A stretch of DNA of 64,000 nucleotides from Ancylobacter sp. TS-1 (lineage in GTDB: Bacteria; Pseudomonadota; Alphaproteobacteria; Rhizobiales; Xanthobacteraceae): positions 1,488,001 through 1,552,000 of the forward strand of contig NZ_CP045144.1 of NCBI RefSeq assembly GCF_009223885.1, in the 5' to 3' direction. Positions 24,795-33,558 of the stretch are shown here, in pieces. The notes under the pieces were generated by a model, which saw only the letters and a list, made by a program, of their open reading frames with translations, made no database searches and was not told where the DNA came from. A program made the translations under genes and the position numbers. Position 1 is the stretch's first letter. Each line of letters begins with the position of its first letter.

Positions 24795-25259
24795 ATGCCG
24801 GCGTCGCGGCGGCTGCTGGTGCGCCTCATCCATGGCTGGGGCCGGCTGACCCGCTCCGTCACCCTCGGCGTGCGCGCCGTGGTGATCGACGAGGCCGGCG
24901 CCGTCCTCCTGCTGCGCCACAGCTACGTGCCCGGCTGGCACCTGCCGGGCGGCGCGGTGGACCCCGGCGAGAGCGCCGACGCGGCGGTGCTGCGCGAGCT
25001 TTTCGAGGAGACCGCCGTCACGCCCACCGCGCCGCCGCGCCTGCACGGGCTGCTGCTGAACCGGCATCTGGGCGGACGCGACCACGTGGCGGTCTATGTG
25101 ATCGACCGCTTCGAGCGGGGCGTCGCCAATGTGCCCAATCGCGAGATCGTCGAGATCGGTTTCTTCGCCCCCGGCGCGCTGCCGCCGGACACTTCGCCGG
25201 CGACCCGGCGGCGCATTGCCGAAGTGCTGGAGGGGACGCCTGCCGACGCCCACTGGTGA
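24795..25259 (+). CDS. NUDIX hydrolase
   Basis: 154 residues from ATG 24795 (MPASRRLLVRLIHG). An ATG at 24705 would overlap the divergent metallophosphoesterase start and is not preferred; no good ribosome site decides. The Nudix box is complete, GAVDPGESADAAVLRELFEE, fitting G-x5-E-x7-R-E-L-x-E-E, preceded by YVPGWHLPGG. Nudix enzymes hydrolyse nucleoside diphosphates linked to another moiety; this short form with an LLRHSYVPGWHLP strand resembles ADP-ribose or dinucleotide polyphosphate hydrolases, but specificity is not clear. It is followed about 160 bases later by tRNA-Met. Confidence 0.9.
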   Translation: MPASRRLLVRLIHGWGRLTRSVTLGVRAVVIDEAGAVLLLRHSYVPGWHLPGGAVDPGESADAAVLRELFEETAVTPTAPPRLHGLLLNRHLGGRDHVAVYVIDRFERGVANVPNREIVEIGFFAPGALPPDTSPATRRRIAEVLEGTPADAHW

Positions 25260-25422
25260 AGACAGGCGGCGCGGAATGCGTCCGGACGCCTTGCGCCAGG
25301 CCGTTTCTCCGGGGCGGTCGTACCGAGTGGACCCTTTGCGGGACATTCCCGCCTTGACACCGTCCGGCCCCCTTCCTTATATCGCGCCACTCTGCGCTCC
25401 GGCCCCGCTGCCGGCGCGTCGT

Positions 25423-25499
25423 GGCGGGGTAGCTCAGCTGGTTAGAGCACGGGAATCATAATCCTGGGGTCGGGGGTTCAAGTCCCTCTCCCGCTACCA
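25423..25499 (+). tRNA. tRNA-Met (CAT), elongator type
   Basis: 77 bases with encoded CCA. Acceptor GGCGGGG pairs with TCCCGCT (two G-T wobbles), D arm GCTC/GAGC, anticodon stem CGGGA/TCCTG with loop ATCATAA, T loop TTCAAGT. First pair G1-U72 and the lack of the initiator C1-A72 mismatch argue against fMet. A CAT anticodon could also be tRNA-Ile with lysidine, but the overall sequence resembles alphaproteobacterial elongator Met tRNAs. Confidence 0.9.
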
Positions 25500-25740
25500 C
25501 TACATCCGACGGAAATTCTTGATCGCTCGACGGCGAGGCCATTCGCGAAGGCCTGCCGCAGGCAAGCCCGTCCAGCCGGGTGCTGGCCGCGCCGGCGCGG
25601 CGCGGGCAACAATTCCGTGTTCCCTGTGGCGAGGATGCGTTGACACGGAGCAATGGTCGCGGCCTGGCACGAGCCCGCGCGGACGCGTTCGATCCACGCT
25701 GCGCGGACGGCTGCGTCGCCGTGGCGGGAAACCCGACGCC

Positions 25741-28700
25741 TCAGAACTTCCAGTCGAGGCTTCCGCGCACGCTCTGGTCGGTCGAGCCGTCGCCGAACTC
25801 GCCGCTATAGGCGATGCCGACATTCACGAAAGCGTTGACCGCCACGCTCATTCCGACATCGACCAGCAACGAGTCCTCGGCAATGGGCACGCCCGCGACG
25901 GTGAACGGCGTGCTGCCCATCTCGAACATGTAGGTCGACAGCGAATCCACGTCCCCGAAGGCGTGGCGCCAGCCCAGCAGTCCTTTGAGCGTCGCGACTG
26001 TCCGGCCGAAATTGACCGTCGACGCCGCGCGCAGGCCCAGCGTCGAGTAGGTGGCATCCATCGTCGAACTCGGGCTGTAGAGCGCCGCCAGCCCGCCGGT
26101 TTCGGCGAAGGCATCCGTGCCGAGATTCACATAGGCGAGGCCGACAAAGGGCTCGAAATCCACCGCGCCGAAACTCATGCCGTAGCCAAGTTCGCCGAAC
26201 ACCTGCGCCGTGCCGGCGTCGTAGTCGGCATTCAGCGTCCCGGGGAGCGGAAGCGGCGCGAAGCGCGAGGTGGACACGTCGTTCCAGGTATAGGCCGCGC
26301 CGGCGCGCAGGTTCACCGCCCCCCAGTTCGTTCCCGCATAGAGGGCCGCGTGATAATTGTCGCTGTCGCCGGTCGAAGAGCGCGCATTGACGTCGAAGCT
26401 CGTCCGGCTGTAGCCGCCAAGCACGCCAAGGCGCCAGTCGCCGAACAGCGTGTCGGCGCCGATGAAAAATCCGCCCGTGTCGCGATTGACGGAGGCGGCG
26501 TTGCCGTTGCCGTCCGTCGAGCCCCAGGAACCGAAGGCCTGGGACCAGATCGCGCTCACGGGCGCTTCGGCAACCGCAGGCTCGGCCTTCACCGGAAAGG
26601 CCGCCGCCGTCGGCGCGGGCGCGGCATAAGCCAGCGGAGCGACCACGATGCCGCTTGCCGCCTCCGGCCTGTCGGCGCTGGCCAGCCGGTCGAACACCGC
26701 GCTGCGCAGGAACTGGCTGTCATTGATCAGCACGCTCTTGGCCGATGGGCCAATCTCGCCCGACAGCAGGTCCACGGTGGGGCCGACCTGCACGTCGCTC
26801 AGGAAGGCGACCTCCTCGAAGAGCGGATTGCCATAGCCCAGCGATTGGACGGCATTGGCGGTCGCCCCCTGGTTGGTGGTGCGCATCATTGACGACCACG
26901 GGGCGTCGATGGCCTCGAAAGTCACGTCCACCGACGTGCTGGAATAGGAAATCAGCGCTTCGAGCAGCGGGCGGTTTAACGTCACCTCGAACCCGTCGCC
27001 CGTGACCTGCACCGTGCCCGAGGAGCCATCCGCGATTTCAATGATGGTGTAGGGCGTGAGCAGGCTGGCGCGGGACAGGATCAGCAGGCTGAGCTCGGCG
27101 TCATCGGCGATGAAGGCGTCGCCTTCCTGAAGGATAACCTTGTCGGACAGGGAGCCGTCGAACTCCACCTCATAGGCCGAGCCGGCGACGAAGTTCACAT
27201 CCTCAACGACGGTAAGAACCCCCGGCGAGTTACCCGGCGCAAGCGTCGAGTTGGGGGTTAGCGTCACCGACTTCACGGTGCCCGAGCCCCCCAGCGTGCC
27301 GCCCTCCCCCACCGTGACGTCCGAATTGGCGATCGAGCCGTTGACGACGAGCTTGGCCGTGTCGACCGAGGTCGGGCCGGAATAGTCGTTGATGCCGCTC
27401 AGCGTGAGCACGCTGGGCGGAGCCCCCGGCGTCGAGCTGGAGCCCGAGACGTTCAGCCCGCCCGGGCCGGAAATCACGCCGCTGAACTCGGAGCCGCCCG
27501 CCGTCGGGGCGACGGTCAGGCTCGAACCCGCGCCGAGCACGACATTGCCGTCACCCTCGAGACCGTCGACGCTCTGCTCCACGCCCTGAAGCTCGAAGAA
27601 GGCGCCGGTCGTGACGCTGACCTGCGTGAAGTCGGACAGCGCGCCCTCGCTGGCGACGACGAGCGTGCCCTCCTGCACGAGGGTGGCGCCGGAATAGGTG
27701 TTCTCCGTGCCGTCGAGCACCAGCGTGCCCAGGCCGGTCTTGGCGAGCCCGCCGGCACCCGAGATATTCCCGCTCAGCGTGCCCGTCAGGCCGCCGCCGA
27801 CATCGAAGCCGCCGATGACGCCGGACTGCAGCGTCACATCGTTGGTCAGCCCGAAGGTGCTGGCGAAGACGAAGCTGCTGGTGCCCTCGAAGATCATGTC
27901 GCCGGCGCCGAGTGCCCCGTCGACCGCGCGCAGCTTGCCGCCGGCGAAATAGGTGTCACCGATGTAGCTGTTCTCCGGCTTCGTCAGGTCGAGCAGCCCC
28001 TCGCCGCTCTTGCGCAGCGACCCCGTGCCGGAGAGCGTGCCGTTCCAGGTGGCGTCGAAGCCGTTGGTGTCGATCGTGGAGATCGACGTCCCGGTCAGCT
28101 CGGCGTCGACCGAGGTGGTCAGGCTGCTGCCGATCACCTTGATGGCGCCGCCGCCCAGGTTGAAGTCGTAGGAGCCGGTGGTGTTGCCGCCGCCGCCATA
28201 GAGGCCGAGCAGGCTCGCCCCGCCGATCTCCAGCGTGCCGCCATTGAGGTTGTAGGTGCCCGAGCCGTAGCCGCCGAGATACAGGCGCGAGCCGGCGATG
28301 CGCAGCGTGCCGCCGGTCTGGTTGATGACGCCCGTGCTGTTGGGCTGGCTGCCGGGATCGCGGTCGCCGATGACGAGATAGCCGTCGCTGATGTCGGGCG
28401 AGAGCTGCACGAGGCCGGTGCCGCTGATGTTCAGGGTGCCGCTGCTGGTCGGCCGGCTGCCGGCATTGCGGCCGATGGAGTGGCTGCCGCCCCCCAGCAG
28501 CAGCGAGCCGCCGCTGATGTTGTAGATGCCGGTGCCGCCCTGATTGCCGATATTGAGCGAAGCGCAGCTGTCGTCGTCGTCGCAGCTCTGCTCCAGCTGC
28601 ACCGTGCCGCCGGTCTGGTTGACCGTGCCGGTGCCGCCGAAATCGCCGACTCGCAGGCCGACATTCAGGGTGAGCGTGCCGCCGGACACGGTGAGCAGGC

Positions 28701-30657
28701 CGGTCCCGCCGTCGCCGCCGACATTGATGTTGGACCAGTTCGTCGTGCCCGCGCTCTGCGTCATCGAGCCTTCGATGATGGTCGCCTCGCCCCGCTCCAT
28801 CGTCGAGCCGTTGATCAGCAGATCTCCCGCACCCGCCTTGTAGAAGCGCCCGTAGAGCGAATCGTAGGCCCAGCCGTCCGACGTGATCGTGCCGGAAAAG
28901 GCCGCGCTCTGGCCCGCGCCGACGGAGGACACGAGGAAGCTGTCGCCGAGCTTCACCTCGCCGCCACCGGAGAGCGCCCCGATCTGGACGATTCCCGCGC
29001 CCGTACCGGGATTGCCGGCGTCGAGGGCGGTCAGGTCGAAGACGGTGCCGGCCCCTGCGGTGACGTCGTTGCCGATGCCGATGCCGTTCTTGTTGGTCAG
29101 CGCAAGCGTGCCGCCCGCGATGGCGACGTCACCACCATAGGTGCTGTTGTCGCCGCCGAGGCTCAGCGTGCCGGTGCCGGTCTTGGTGAGCCCGCCCGTA
29201 CCGGAGATGACGCTGTTCCAGCTCAGCACGTCGGTGCCGTCGACCTGGATGGTCGAGGCGGCGTCGAAGCTGGTGGCGAAAGCCGATGAGGTGGTGAAGC
29301 TCTGGGAAGCGATCAGAGTGCCGCCGCCGAAGCTGAAGGTCGAATTGACGTTCCCGCCCGTGATGCCGTCGACGGTGAAGGTGCCGCCATTAAGCTCATA
29401 GCTGCCAATGCCGGAGCCATAGGTGATGCCGCCGATCACCGTCGCGGCGCCGCCGGACTGCACCACCTGGCCGGTCCCGGCGCCGCTGGCGATACGCAGG
29501 CCACCGTTCATCGTCGAGGTGCCGCCCGACAGGGTGTAGGAGCCCGTGCCGCCAGCGCCGATGATGACCTGGCCTGTGGAGGAGAAGGTGCCCCCGCTCT
29601 GGAGGAAGGTGCCGGACGTGCCCGCATCGCGGCCGAAGGTGACCCCGGTCGTCCCATCGACATTGAACGTGCCGGCCCGCAGGTCGTAAGTGCCCTGCCC
29701 GCCGGTGCCCCAGCCGAACCAGAAGGCATTGCTGCCAGTGTCTATCGACACGAGCGAACCGGCCCCGTCCTGCACGATCTTGCCCGTGCCCCCATCGACG
29801 CCGACGAACATCTGTGTGCCGCCGCCCGACACGACATCGGTCGTCGTGAACTGCGCGTTGCCGGTGACATTGAGTGTGCCGACGCCGCCGACGCCCTCGC
29901 CGAGATAGACCGTCGAAGCGGGCGTCAGGAAAAAGCTGCCGCCATTGAGGTTATAGGTGCCGGTTCCGCCGACCACGCCCACCTGAAAGGCGCTGCCGTC
30001 GAGATCCACCGCCCCGCCGGACTGGGTGAAGCTGCCACTGCCCGTATAGCCGATGTTGAGCGCCGAGTAGCCGTTCTCCTTGCCGAGCGACAGCGTGCCG
30101 CCGGTCATGCCGACCGAGCCCTCGGCACCGGCGCCGCGGCCGATGTTGAAACGACCATTGCCGACGAAGTCGACGGCCGCGCCCGAGCCGATGACGAAAT
30201 GGGCGCCGTTCTCGACGTTCACGTTCGCATCGCCTGCCGGCGTGCCGGGGTCCGCAAGGAAATTGAGCTGTATGCCGGTCGCCGCGCCTGGAAGGGCAAG
30301 ACCGGAGCCGATGACGACATTGCCGGCGGTCGAACCGATGGCGATATCGACGGTGTCGTTGTCCCCGGGCTGTGTCGCCTGCGGGATGAGGGTATCGAAA
30401 CCGGCCTGGCCGGAGCCGTTCAGAGTCTCGGCATCGGCGGCGGGCGGCACAGCGACCGCCGCGGCGAGGACCGTCGCGAGCGCACCGGCAAAGGCACCCG
30501 CCTTGCCGATACGCAGATCCCTGCCCCGCCCCGAATCGGGCATCGGGCTCGACCTGCGCCCGGCCGGCAGGGACGCGATCTGCACCAGAGCGGTCGAGCC
30601 GTTCAAGCAATTGACGAAATTGCGACTTTCGTGCCGCCCCCCGACGCCAAAAGGCAT
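25741..30657 (-). CDS. Giant type Va autotransporter with beta-helix passenger repeats
   Basis: 1638 residues from ATG 30657, supported by AGGGGG about eight bases upstream; ATG 30543 would place a conventional signal peptide (hydrophobic ALATVLAAAVAVPP, cleavage near ADA) at the very N-terminus. The passenger (about residues 75-1340) consists of many copies of a Gly-rich unit of the kind GTGTYNLNGGSF or GTLNVTGNAQF, the autotransporter-associated beta-strand repeat, predicting a long right-handed beta-helix. TLAPGNSPGVLTV marks the passenger end, and the last 270 residues form a 12-strand barrel ending in VRGSLDWKF with terminal Phe. A short Cys pair enclosing four Asp (SCDDDDSC, near residue 690) interrupts one repeat. 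Likely an adhesin or surface stalk; no protease motif seen. Confidence 0.93.
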   Translation of the reverse strand: MPFGVGGRHESRNFVNCLNGSTALVQIASLPAGRRSSPMPDSGRGRDLRIGKAGAFAGALATVLAAAVAVPPAADAETLNGSGQAGFDTLIPQATQPGDNDTVDIAIGSTAGNVVIGSGLALPGAATGIQLNFLADPGTPAGDANVNVENGAHFVIGSGAAVDFVGNGRFNIGRGAGAEGSVGMTGGTLSLGKENGYSALNIGYTGSGSFTQSGGAVDLDGSAFQVGVVGGTGTYNLNGGSFFLTPASTVYLGEGVGGVGTLNVTGNAQFTTTDVVSGGGTQMFVGVDGGTGKIVQDGAGSLVSIDTGSNAFWFGWGTGGQGTYDLRAGTFNVDGTTGVTFGRDAGTSGTFLQSGGTFSSTGQVIIGAGGTGSYTLSGGTSTMNGGLRIASGAGTGQVVQSGGAATVIGGITYGSGIGSYELNGGTFTVDGITGGNVNSTFSFGGGTLIASQSFTTSSAFATSFDAASTIQVDGTDVLSWNSVISGTGGLTKTGTGTLSLGGDNSTYGGDVAIAGGTLALTNKNGIGIGNDVTAGAGTVFDLTALDAGNPGTGAGIVQIGALSGGGEVKLGDSFLVSSVGAGQSAAFSGTITSDGWAYDSLYGRFYKAGAGDLLINGSTMERGEATIIEGSMTQSAGTTNWSNINVGGDGGTGLLTVSGGTLTLNVGLRVGDFGGTGTVNQTGGTVQLEQSCDDDDSCASLNIGNQGGTGIYNISGGSLLLGGGSHSIGRNAGSRPTSSGTLNISGTGLVQLSPDISDGYLVIGDRDPGSQPNSTGVINQTGGTLRIAGSRLYLGGYGSGTYNLNGGTLEIGGASLLGLYGGGGNTTGSYDFNLGGGAIKVIGSSLTTSVDAELTGTSISTIDTNGFDATWNGTLSGTGSLRKSGEGLLDLTKPENSYIGDTYFAGGKLRAVDGALGAGDMIFEGTSSFVFASTFGLTNDVTLQSGVIGGFDVGGGLTGTLSGNISGAGGLAKTGLGTLVLDGTENTYSGATLVQEGTLVVASEGALSDFTQVSVTTGAFFELQGVEQSVDGLEGDGNVVLGAGSSLTVAPTAGGSEFSGVISGPGGLNVSGSSSTPGAPPSVLTLSGINDYSGPTSVDTAKLVVNGSIANSDVTVGEGGTLGGSGTVKSVTLTPNSTLAPGNSPGVLTVVEDVNFVAGSAYEVEFDGSLSDKVILQEGDAFIADDAELSLLILSRASLLTPYTIIEIADGSSGTVQVTGDGFEVTLNRPLLEALISYSSTSVDVTFEAIDAPWSSMMRTTNQGATANAVQSLGYGNPLFEEVAFLSDVQVGPTVDLLSGEIGPSAKSVLINDSQFLRSAVFDRLASADRPEAASGIVVAPLAYAAPAPTAAAFPVKAEPAVAEAPVSAIWSQAFGSWGSTDGNGNAASVNRDTGGFFIGADTLFGDWRLGVLGGYSRTSFDVNARSSTGDSDNYHAALYAGTNWGAVNLRAGAAYTWNDVSTSRFAPLPLPGTLNADYDAGTAQVFGELGYGMSFGAVDFEPFVGLAYVNLGTDAFAETGGLAALYSPSSTMDATYSTLGLRAASTVNFGRTVATLKGLLGWRHAFGDVDSLSTYMFEMGSTPFTVAGVPIAEDSLLVDVGMSVAVNAFVNVGIAYSGEFGDGSTDQSVRGSLDWKF

Positions 30658-31141
30658 CCCGCACGCCCCCTAAATATGCCGCATGCAACGCAAGATAGTG
30701 ATTATGCGGGCATGAATAAACCGCAGCACCGTTCAAACGTCCAGTTCATTTTACCGACACAGAGAGTCTACAGCATCATGCGTTAGGCAAAATCGCTGAA
30801 ATCGGTGCCATATGTAAGCGCCATGACTCAAAAAGACTCAGCCAGCCCTAGATTCAAACCGATATTACAACGCTTCTAGATTGACATAGATAGAAATAGA
30901 CTGAAATATCATTCAAATTTTGAATTAAATACGTATATTCTGACGCCATGTGGGCTCCGGGCTTCGAAGCCCATCGCGCCCTGCACTCCGTGCGGAACAT
31001 GACCGCAGCCCGGCCCTGTATCCCGCATTGCCGGCGCCGTAGGGGTGGGCGGGCCAGGGTGCCCGACCTCGCCGCCCGACATGCAAAAAGCCCGGCTGCG
31101 AGGCCGGGCTTTGCGTCGTCGGATGAAATGCGCGTCGTCGC
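30658..31141. promoter_or_regulatory. AT-rich intergenic island upstream of the autotransporter, with four GANTC sites
   Basis: No gene is visible in this 484-base gap. Bases 30720-30950 are markedly AT-rich. GANTC methylation sites lie at 30764 (GAGTC), 30825 and 30835 (both GACTC, in a GACTCA direct repeat) and 30851 (GATTC). A perfect seven-base inverted repeat ATTCAAA/TTTGAAT occupies 30911-30925. These probably serve the autotransporter promoter. The right end carries the terminator of the BA14K gene (31085-31112). Confidence 0.55.
31085..31112 (-). terminator. Rho-independent terminator of the BA14K gene
   Basis: AAAGCCCGGC and GCCGGGCTTT form a ten-base stem; read on the minus strand it ends GGGCTTTTT, a proper U-run, about 30 bases past the stop of the BA14K gene. 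Confidence 0.88.
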
Positions 31142-31585
31142 TTAGTAGGGCGAGACGCACTGCTGGCGCGGCCCGTTATAGGGCTGGAAGGTGTTGTCAT
31201 AGGCCCGGTAGGAACGGTACTGGCTGGCGCACCACTGCACATGGGCGCCGCCACCGCCTGCATAGGCCGGCGGTGCGGCATAGGTCGGCTGGTTGGCCAT
31301 GGCGCCGATGGCACCGCCGATGATCGCGCCGGCCGCGAAGGCCCCGGCGGGATACCACCAGCCATTATATTGACGATAGCCGGGCCGGTAATAGTTGTAA
31401 CCGCGGTAGCCGCGATAGTAATTTCGGCCACCACCGTAATAAGGTCCACGACGATAACGCACCTGCTCCACCTGCGAGCCCTGATTGCTCAGTCCCTGCG
31501 GGCTCCACGGAGCGGACATTGCCGGAACGACGCTGGATGTGAGCAGAGTTGCGGCCGCGGCGAGGGCGATATTGAACTTTTTCAT
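31142..31585 (-). CDS. BA14K-like secreted/surface protein
   Basis: 147 residues from ATG 31585; a GTG immediately before (31588) is equally well spaced from GGAGG. A signal peptide (KKFNIALAAAATLLTSS, cleavage near AMSA) is followed by a Tyr/Arg/Gly-rich stretch (YRRGPYYGGGRNYYRGYRG), a hydrophobic glycine-zipper segment (AGAFAAGAIIGGAIGAM) and the diagnostic C-terminal BA14K block (HVQWCASQYRSYRAYDNTF, then PRQQC) with two Cys likely to form a disulfide. Brucella BA14K is an immunoreactive protein with lectin-like properties, and homologues are widespread in Hyphomicrobiales. The gene has its own terminator. Its biochemical role is unknown. Confidence 0.88.
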   Translation of the reverse strand: MKKFNIALAAAATLLTSSVVPAMSAPWSPQGLSNQGSQVEQVRYRRGPYYGGGRNYYRGYRGYNYYRPGYRQYNGWWYPAGAFAAGAIIGGAIGAMANQPTYAAPPAYAGGGGAHVQWCASQYRSYRAYDNTFQPYNGPRQQCVSPY

Positions 31586-31804
31586 CACGGATATCCTCCG
31601 AAATACGATGCGCTGGACATGTCGTAGCGGTGCCGGGATGAATGGCGACTGAACGACGACTGTCGCTTTCGTTCAGCTTGCCGCACGCGCATCCCGCCCG
31701 GCGGGCGCAACGGTCCTGAGCGCAAACGCACGAAGGGCGCCCGGCGTTCCCGCCGCGCGCCCTTGTGATCGGTAATGGAGGGGCTCCGCGACGGAGCCGC
31801 GCCG
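31586..31804. other. Intergenic segment with several hairpins
   Basis: No open frame with coding character. Inverted repeats include CTGAACG/CGTTCAG near 31649-31676, AGGGCGC/GCGCCCT near 31734-31763, and GGCTCCG/CGGAGCC at 31782-31798 just beyond the HbpS stop. The last two may terminate or stabilise the HbpS-gene transcript; none has a clear U-run. Confidence 0.4.
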
Positions 31805-32242
31805 TCAGTCGGCGCCGGGATCGGCCTTGAGCCCGGCCGCCTCGATGCCGGCAATCGCTGCCGCCTCGTCATTCTCGGACGTGTCGCCGGAGATGCCGAC
31901 CGCGCCGACGATCTCGCCGGACTCGTCGCGGATCAGCACGCCGCCGGGCACCGGCACCAGCGCGCCGCCGACCACGTCCGTCACCGAGGTGACGAAGAAG
32001 GCCTGCTCCTTCGCCCGCTTGAAGATCGAGCGCGAGCCCATGCCGAGCGAGAGCGCGCCATAGGCCTTGCCGTGGGCGACCTCGAAGCGCTTCAGGCTGG
32101 TGCCGTCCTCGGCGGCGGATACCTTCACCGCCCCGCGCGCGTCGAGCACCACGACGGCCATCGGCTTGAAGTTGCCCTTGCGGATGACGTCGAGGGCGGT
32201 GGACAGGATCGTCTGGGCGGCATTCAGGGTCAGGCTAGGCAT
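31805..32242 (-). CDS. GlcG/HbpS family heme-binding-like protein
   Basis: 145 residues from ATG 32242 (MPSLTLNAAQTIL). The frame opens further to 32344, but that start lies inside the operator-like motif at 32337-32351. Family features: AVVVLDARGAVKV, FEVAHGKAYGALSLGMGSR, VGGALVPVPGGVLIRDESGEIVGAVGISGDTSENDE. GlcG is the small partner gene of the glycolate oxidase operon (glcDEFG), and HbpS binds heme and iron. Here it diverges from a TRAP transporter and is near a GlcD/GlcF-like fused dehydrogenase, which supports a link to hydroxyacid oxidation. Its biochemical role in that process is unproven. No signal peptide from this start. Confidence 0.88.
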   Translation of the reverse strand: MPSLTLNAAQTILSTALDVIRKGNFKPMAVVVLDARGAVKVSAAEDGTSLKRFEVAHGKAYGALSLGMGSRSIFKRAKEQAFFVTSVTDVVGGALVPVPGGVLIRDESGEIVGAVGISGDTSENDEAAAIAGIEAAGLKADPGAD

Positions 32243-32336
32243 GTTCGCTCCCTGGCTGGGCTGGCTCTTGCTGAGGCCGAATGAGCCTTTCGGTACGGCA
32301 ACGTCAAGTCTCGCCTTGCCTTCTTCGGGAATTTTT

Positions 32337-32351
32337 GCATTCATAATTCAT
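32337..32351. promoter_or_regulatory. Operator-like motif A, copy 1 (hbpS-dctP divergent promoter)
   Basis: GCATTCATAATTCAT, identical over 15 bases to 38639-38653. It sits between the divergent hbpS-like and dctP genes and includes the direct repeat ATTCAT-A-ATTCAT. It is likely a binding site for the FCD GntR regulator at 40064-40750. Confidence 0.6.
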
Positions 32352-32463
32352 AGTTCGGTTGGTCTAGGATCGGCGTCACTCGTATGGCGTCGTTCACGGC
32401 AACGCCGCGCCAAGCCAGAAAGCACCGGAAAACCGGTCGACAGGAAACCCAAAGGAGCATGCC

Positions 32464-33447
32464 ATGATCCGCTTCACGCGAATCGTGTCGGCATTCGCCG
32501 GCACTCTGTTGCTAGCCGCTACCGCAGTCGCCGAACCCGTCGAGGTCAAGCTCGGCCATGTCGGCGAGCCTGGCTCGCTGTTCGACCAGACCTCGCAGGA
32601 ATTCGCCAAGCGCGCCAATGCCAAGCTGGGCGACAAGGGCAAGGTCGTCGTCTACGGCTCCAGCCAGCTCGGCGGCGACACCGAACTGCTCAAGAAGCTC
32701 AAGCTCGGCACCGTCGATCTCGCCCTCCCCTCGACCGTGATGACCACGGTCGCGCCGGAATTCGGCGTGTTCGAAATGCCCTATCTGGTCAAGGACCGCG
32801 ATCATGCGGCCAAGATCCGGGAAGCCGTCATCAAGCCGGTGCTGGTGCCGATCGCCAAGGACAAGGGCTACGAGATCATCGCGGTCTGGGAGAACGGCAT
32901 CCGCCACGTCACCAACAACACGCGTCCGATCAACAAGCCGGAAGACCTCAAGGGCATCAAGCTGCGCGTCCCGCAGGGCGTGTGGCGCGTGCGCATGTTC
33001 CAGGCCTATGGCGCAACGCCGAGCCCGATGGCGCTCTCCGAAGTCTTCGTCGCCCTGCAGACCGGCGTGATGGACGGGCAGGAGAACCCGCTCGCCCAGA
33101 TCTACCCCTCGCGCTTCCAGGAAGTGCAGAAGTACCTGTCGATGACCGGCCATGTCTACACGCCGGCCTATCTCACCGCCGGCCGCAGCTGGTCGAAGCT
33201 GCCGCCCGACGTTCAGAAGGCGCTGACCGAGACCGCCATCGAGATGGAGCCGGTGGCTCTTGAGATCGCCGCCCGGCTCGACGGCGAGCTTCTCGGCAAG
33301 CTCAAGGAAGCGGGCATGCAGGTGAACGAGGTCGACAAGGCCGCCTTCATCGCCGCATCCAAGCCGGTCTATGAGGAGTTCGCGAAGGAAGTCCCTGGCG
33401 GCCAGAAGCTGGTCGACGACTCCCTCGCCCTCGGCAAGGGCTCCTGA
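32464..33447 (+). CDS. dctP: TRAP transporter periplasmic solute-binding protein (DctP family)
   Basis: 327 residues, ATG 32464 preceded by AAAGGAG. Signal peptide MIRFTRIVSAFAGTLLLAA with cleavage near AVA-EP. DctP hallmarks: KLGHVGEPGSLFDQTSQEFA, KLGTVDLALPSTV, the substrate-carboxylate Arg region DLKGIKLRVPQG and GVMDGQENPLAQIYPSRFQEV. It captures a carboxylate in the periplasm and delivers it to the DctQM permease encoded next. Gene order PQM and the 111-base gap to dctQ are usual. Neighbouring enzymes of 2-hydroxyacid and glyoxylate metabolism suggest glycolate, lactate or a similar anion as ligand. The symbol denotes the family, not C4-dicarboxylate specificity. Confidence 0.93.
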   Translation: MIRFTRIVSAFAGTLLLAATAVAEPVEVKLGHVGEPGSLFDQTSQEFAKRANAKLGDKGKVVVYGSSQLGGDTELLKKLKLGTVDLALPSTVMTTVAPEFGVFEMPYLVKDRDHAAKIREAVIKPVLVPIAKDKGYEIIAVWENGIRHVTNNTRPINKPEDLKGIKLRVPQGVWRVRMFQAYGATPSPMALSEVFVALQTGVMDGQENPLAQIYPSRFQEVQKYLSMTGHVYTPAYLTAGRSWSKLPPDVQKALTETAIEMEPVALEIAARLDGELLGKLKEAGMQVNEVDKAAFIAASKPVYEEFAKEVPGGQKLVDDSLALGKGS

Positions 33448-33558
33448 GCCCGTTCCGGCCGGCCATCCTCGCGGAACGCCGGCCGGAACATTCCCGAACG
33501 CCCCCCTCCCGCCCCATCAGAACGCGCGGCCGATCGGCCGCGCCCGTGGAACAGGAAC

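Noticed and set aside
25423..25499. Initiator tRNA-fMet
   Set aside because: The first pair is G-U instead of the unpaired C-A of initiator tRNAs. tRNA-Ile with lysidine remains possible but is less likely.
27300..30400. CRISPR-like or tandem DNA repeats inside the autotransporter gene
   Set aside because: The repetition is at protein level (Gly-rich beta-helix units); the DNA units vary in length and sequence and have no constant spacer.
32243..32344. Longer start of the HbpS-like gene at 32344
   Set aside because: The ATG lies inside the AT-rich operator-like motif and the extra 34 residues do not match the family; ATG 32242 is better.
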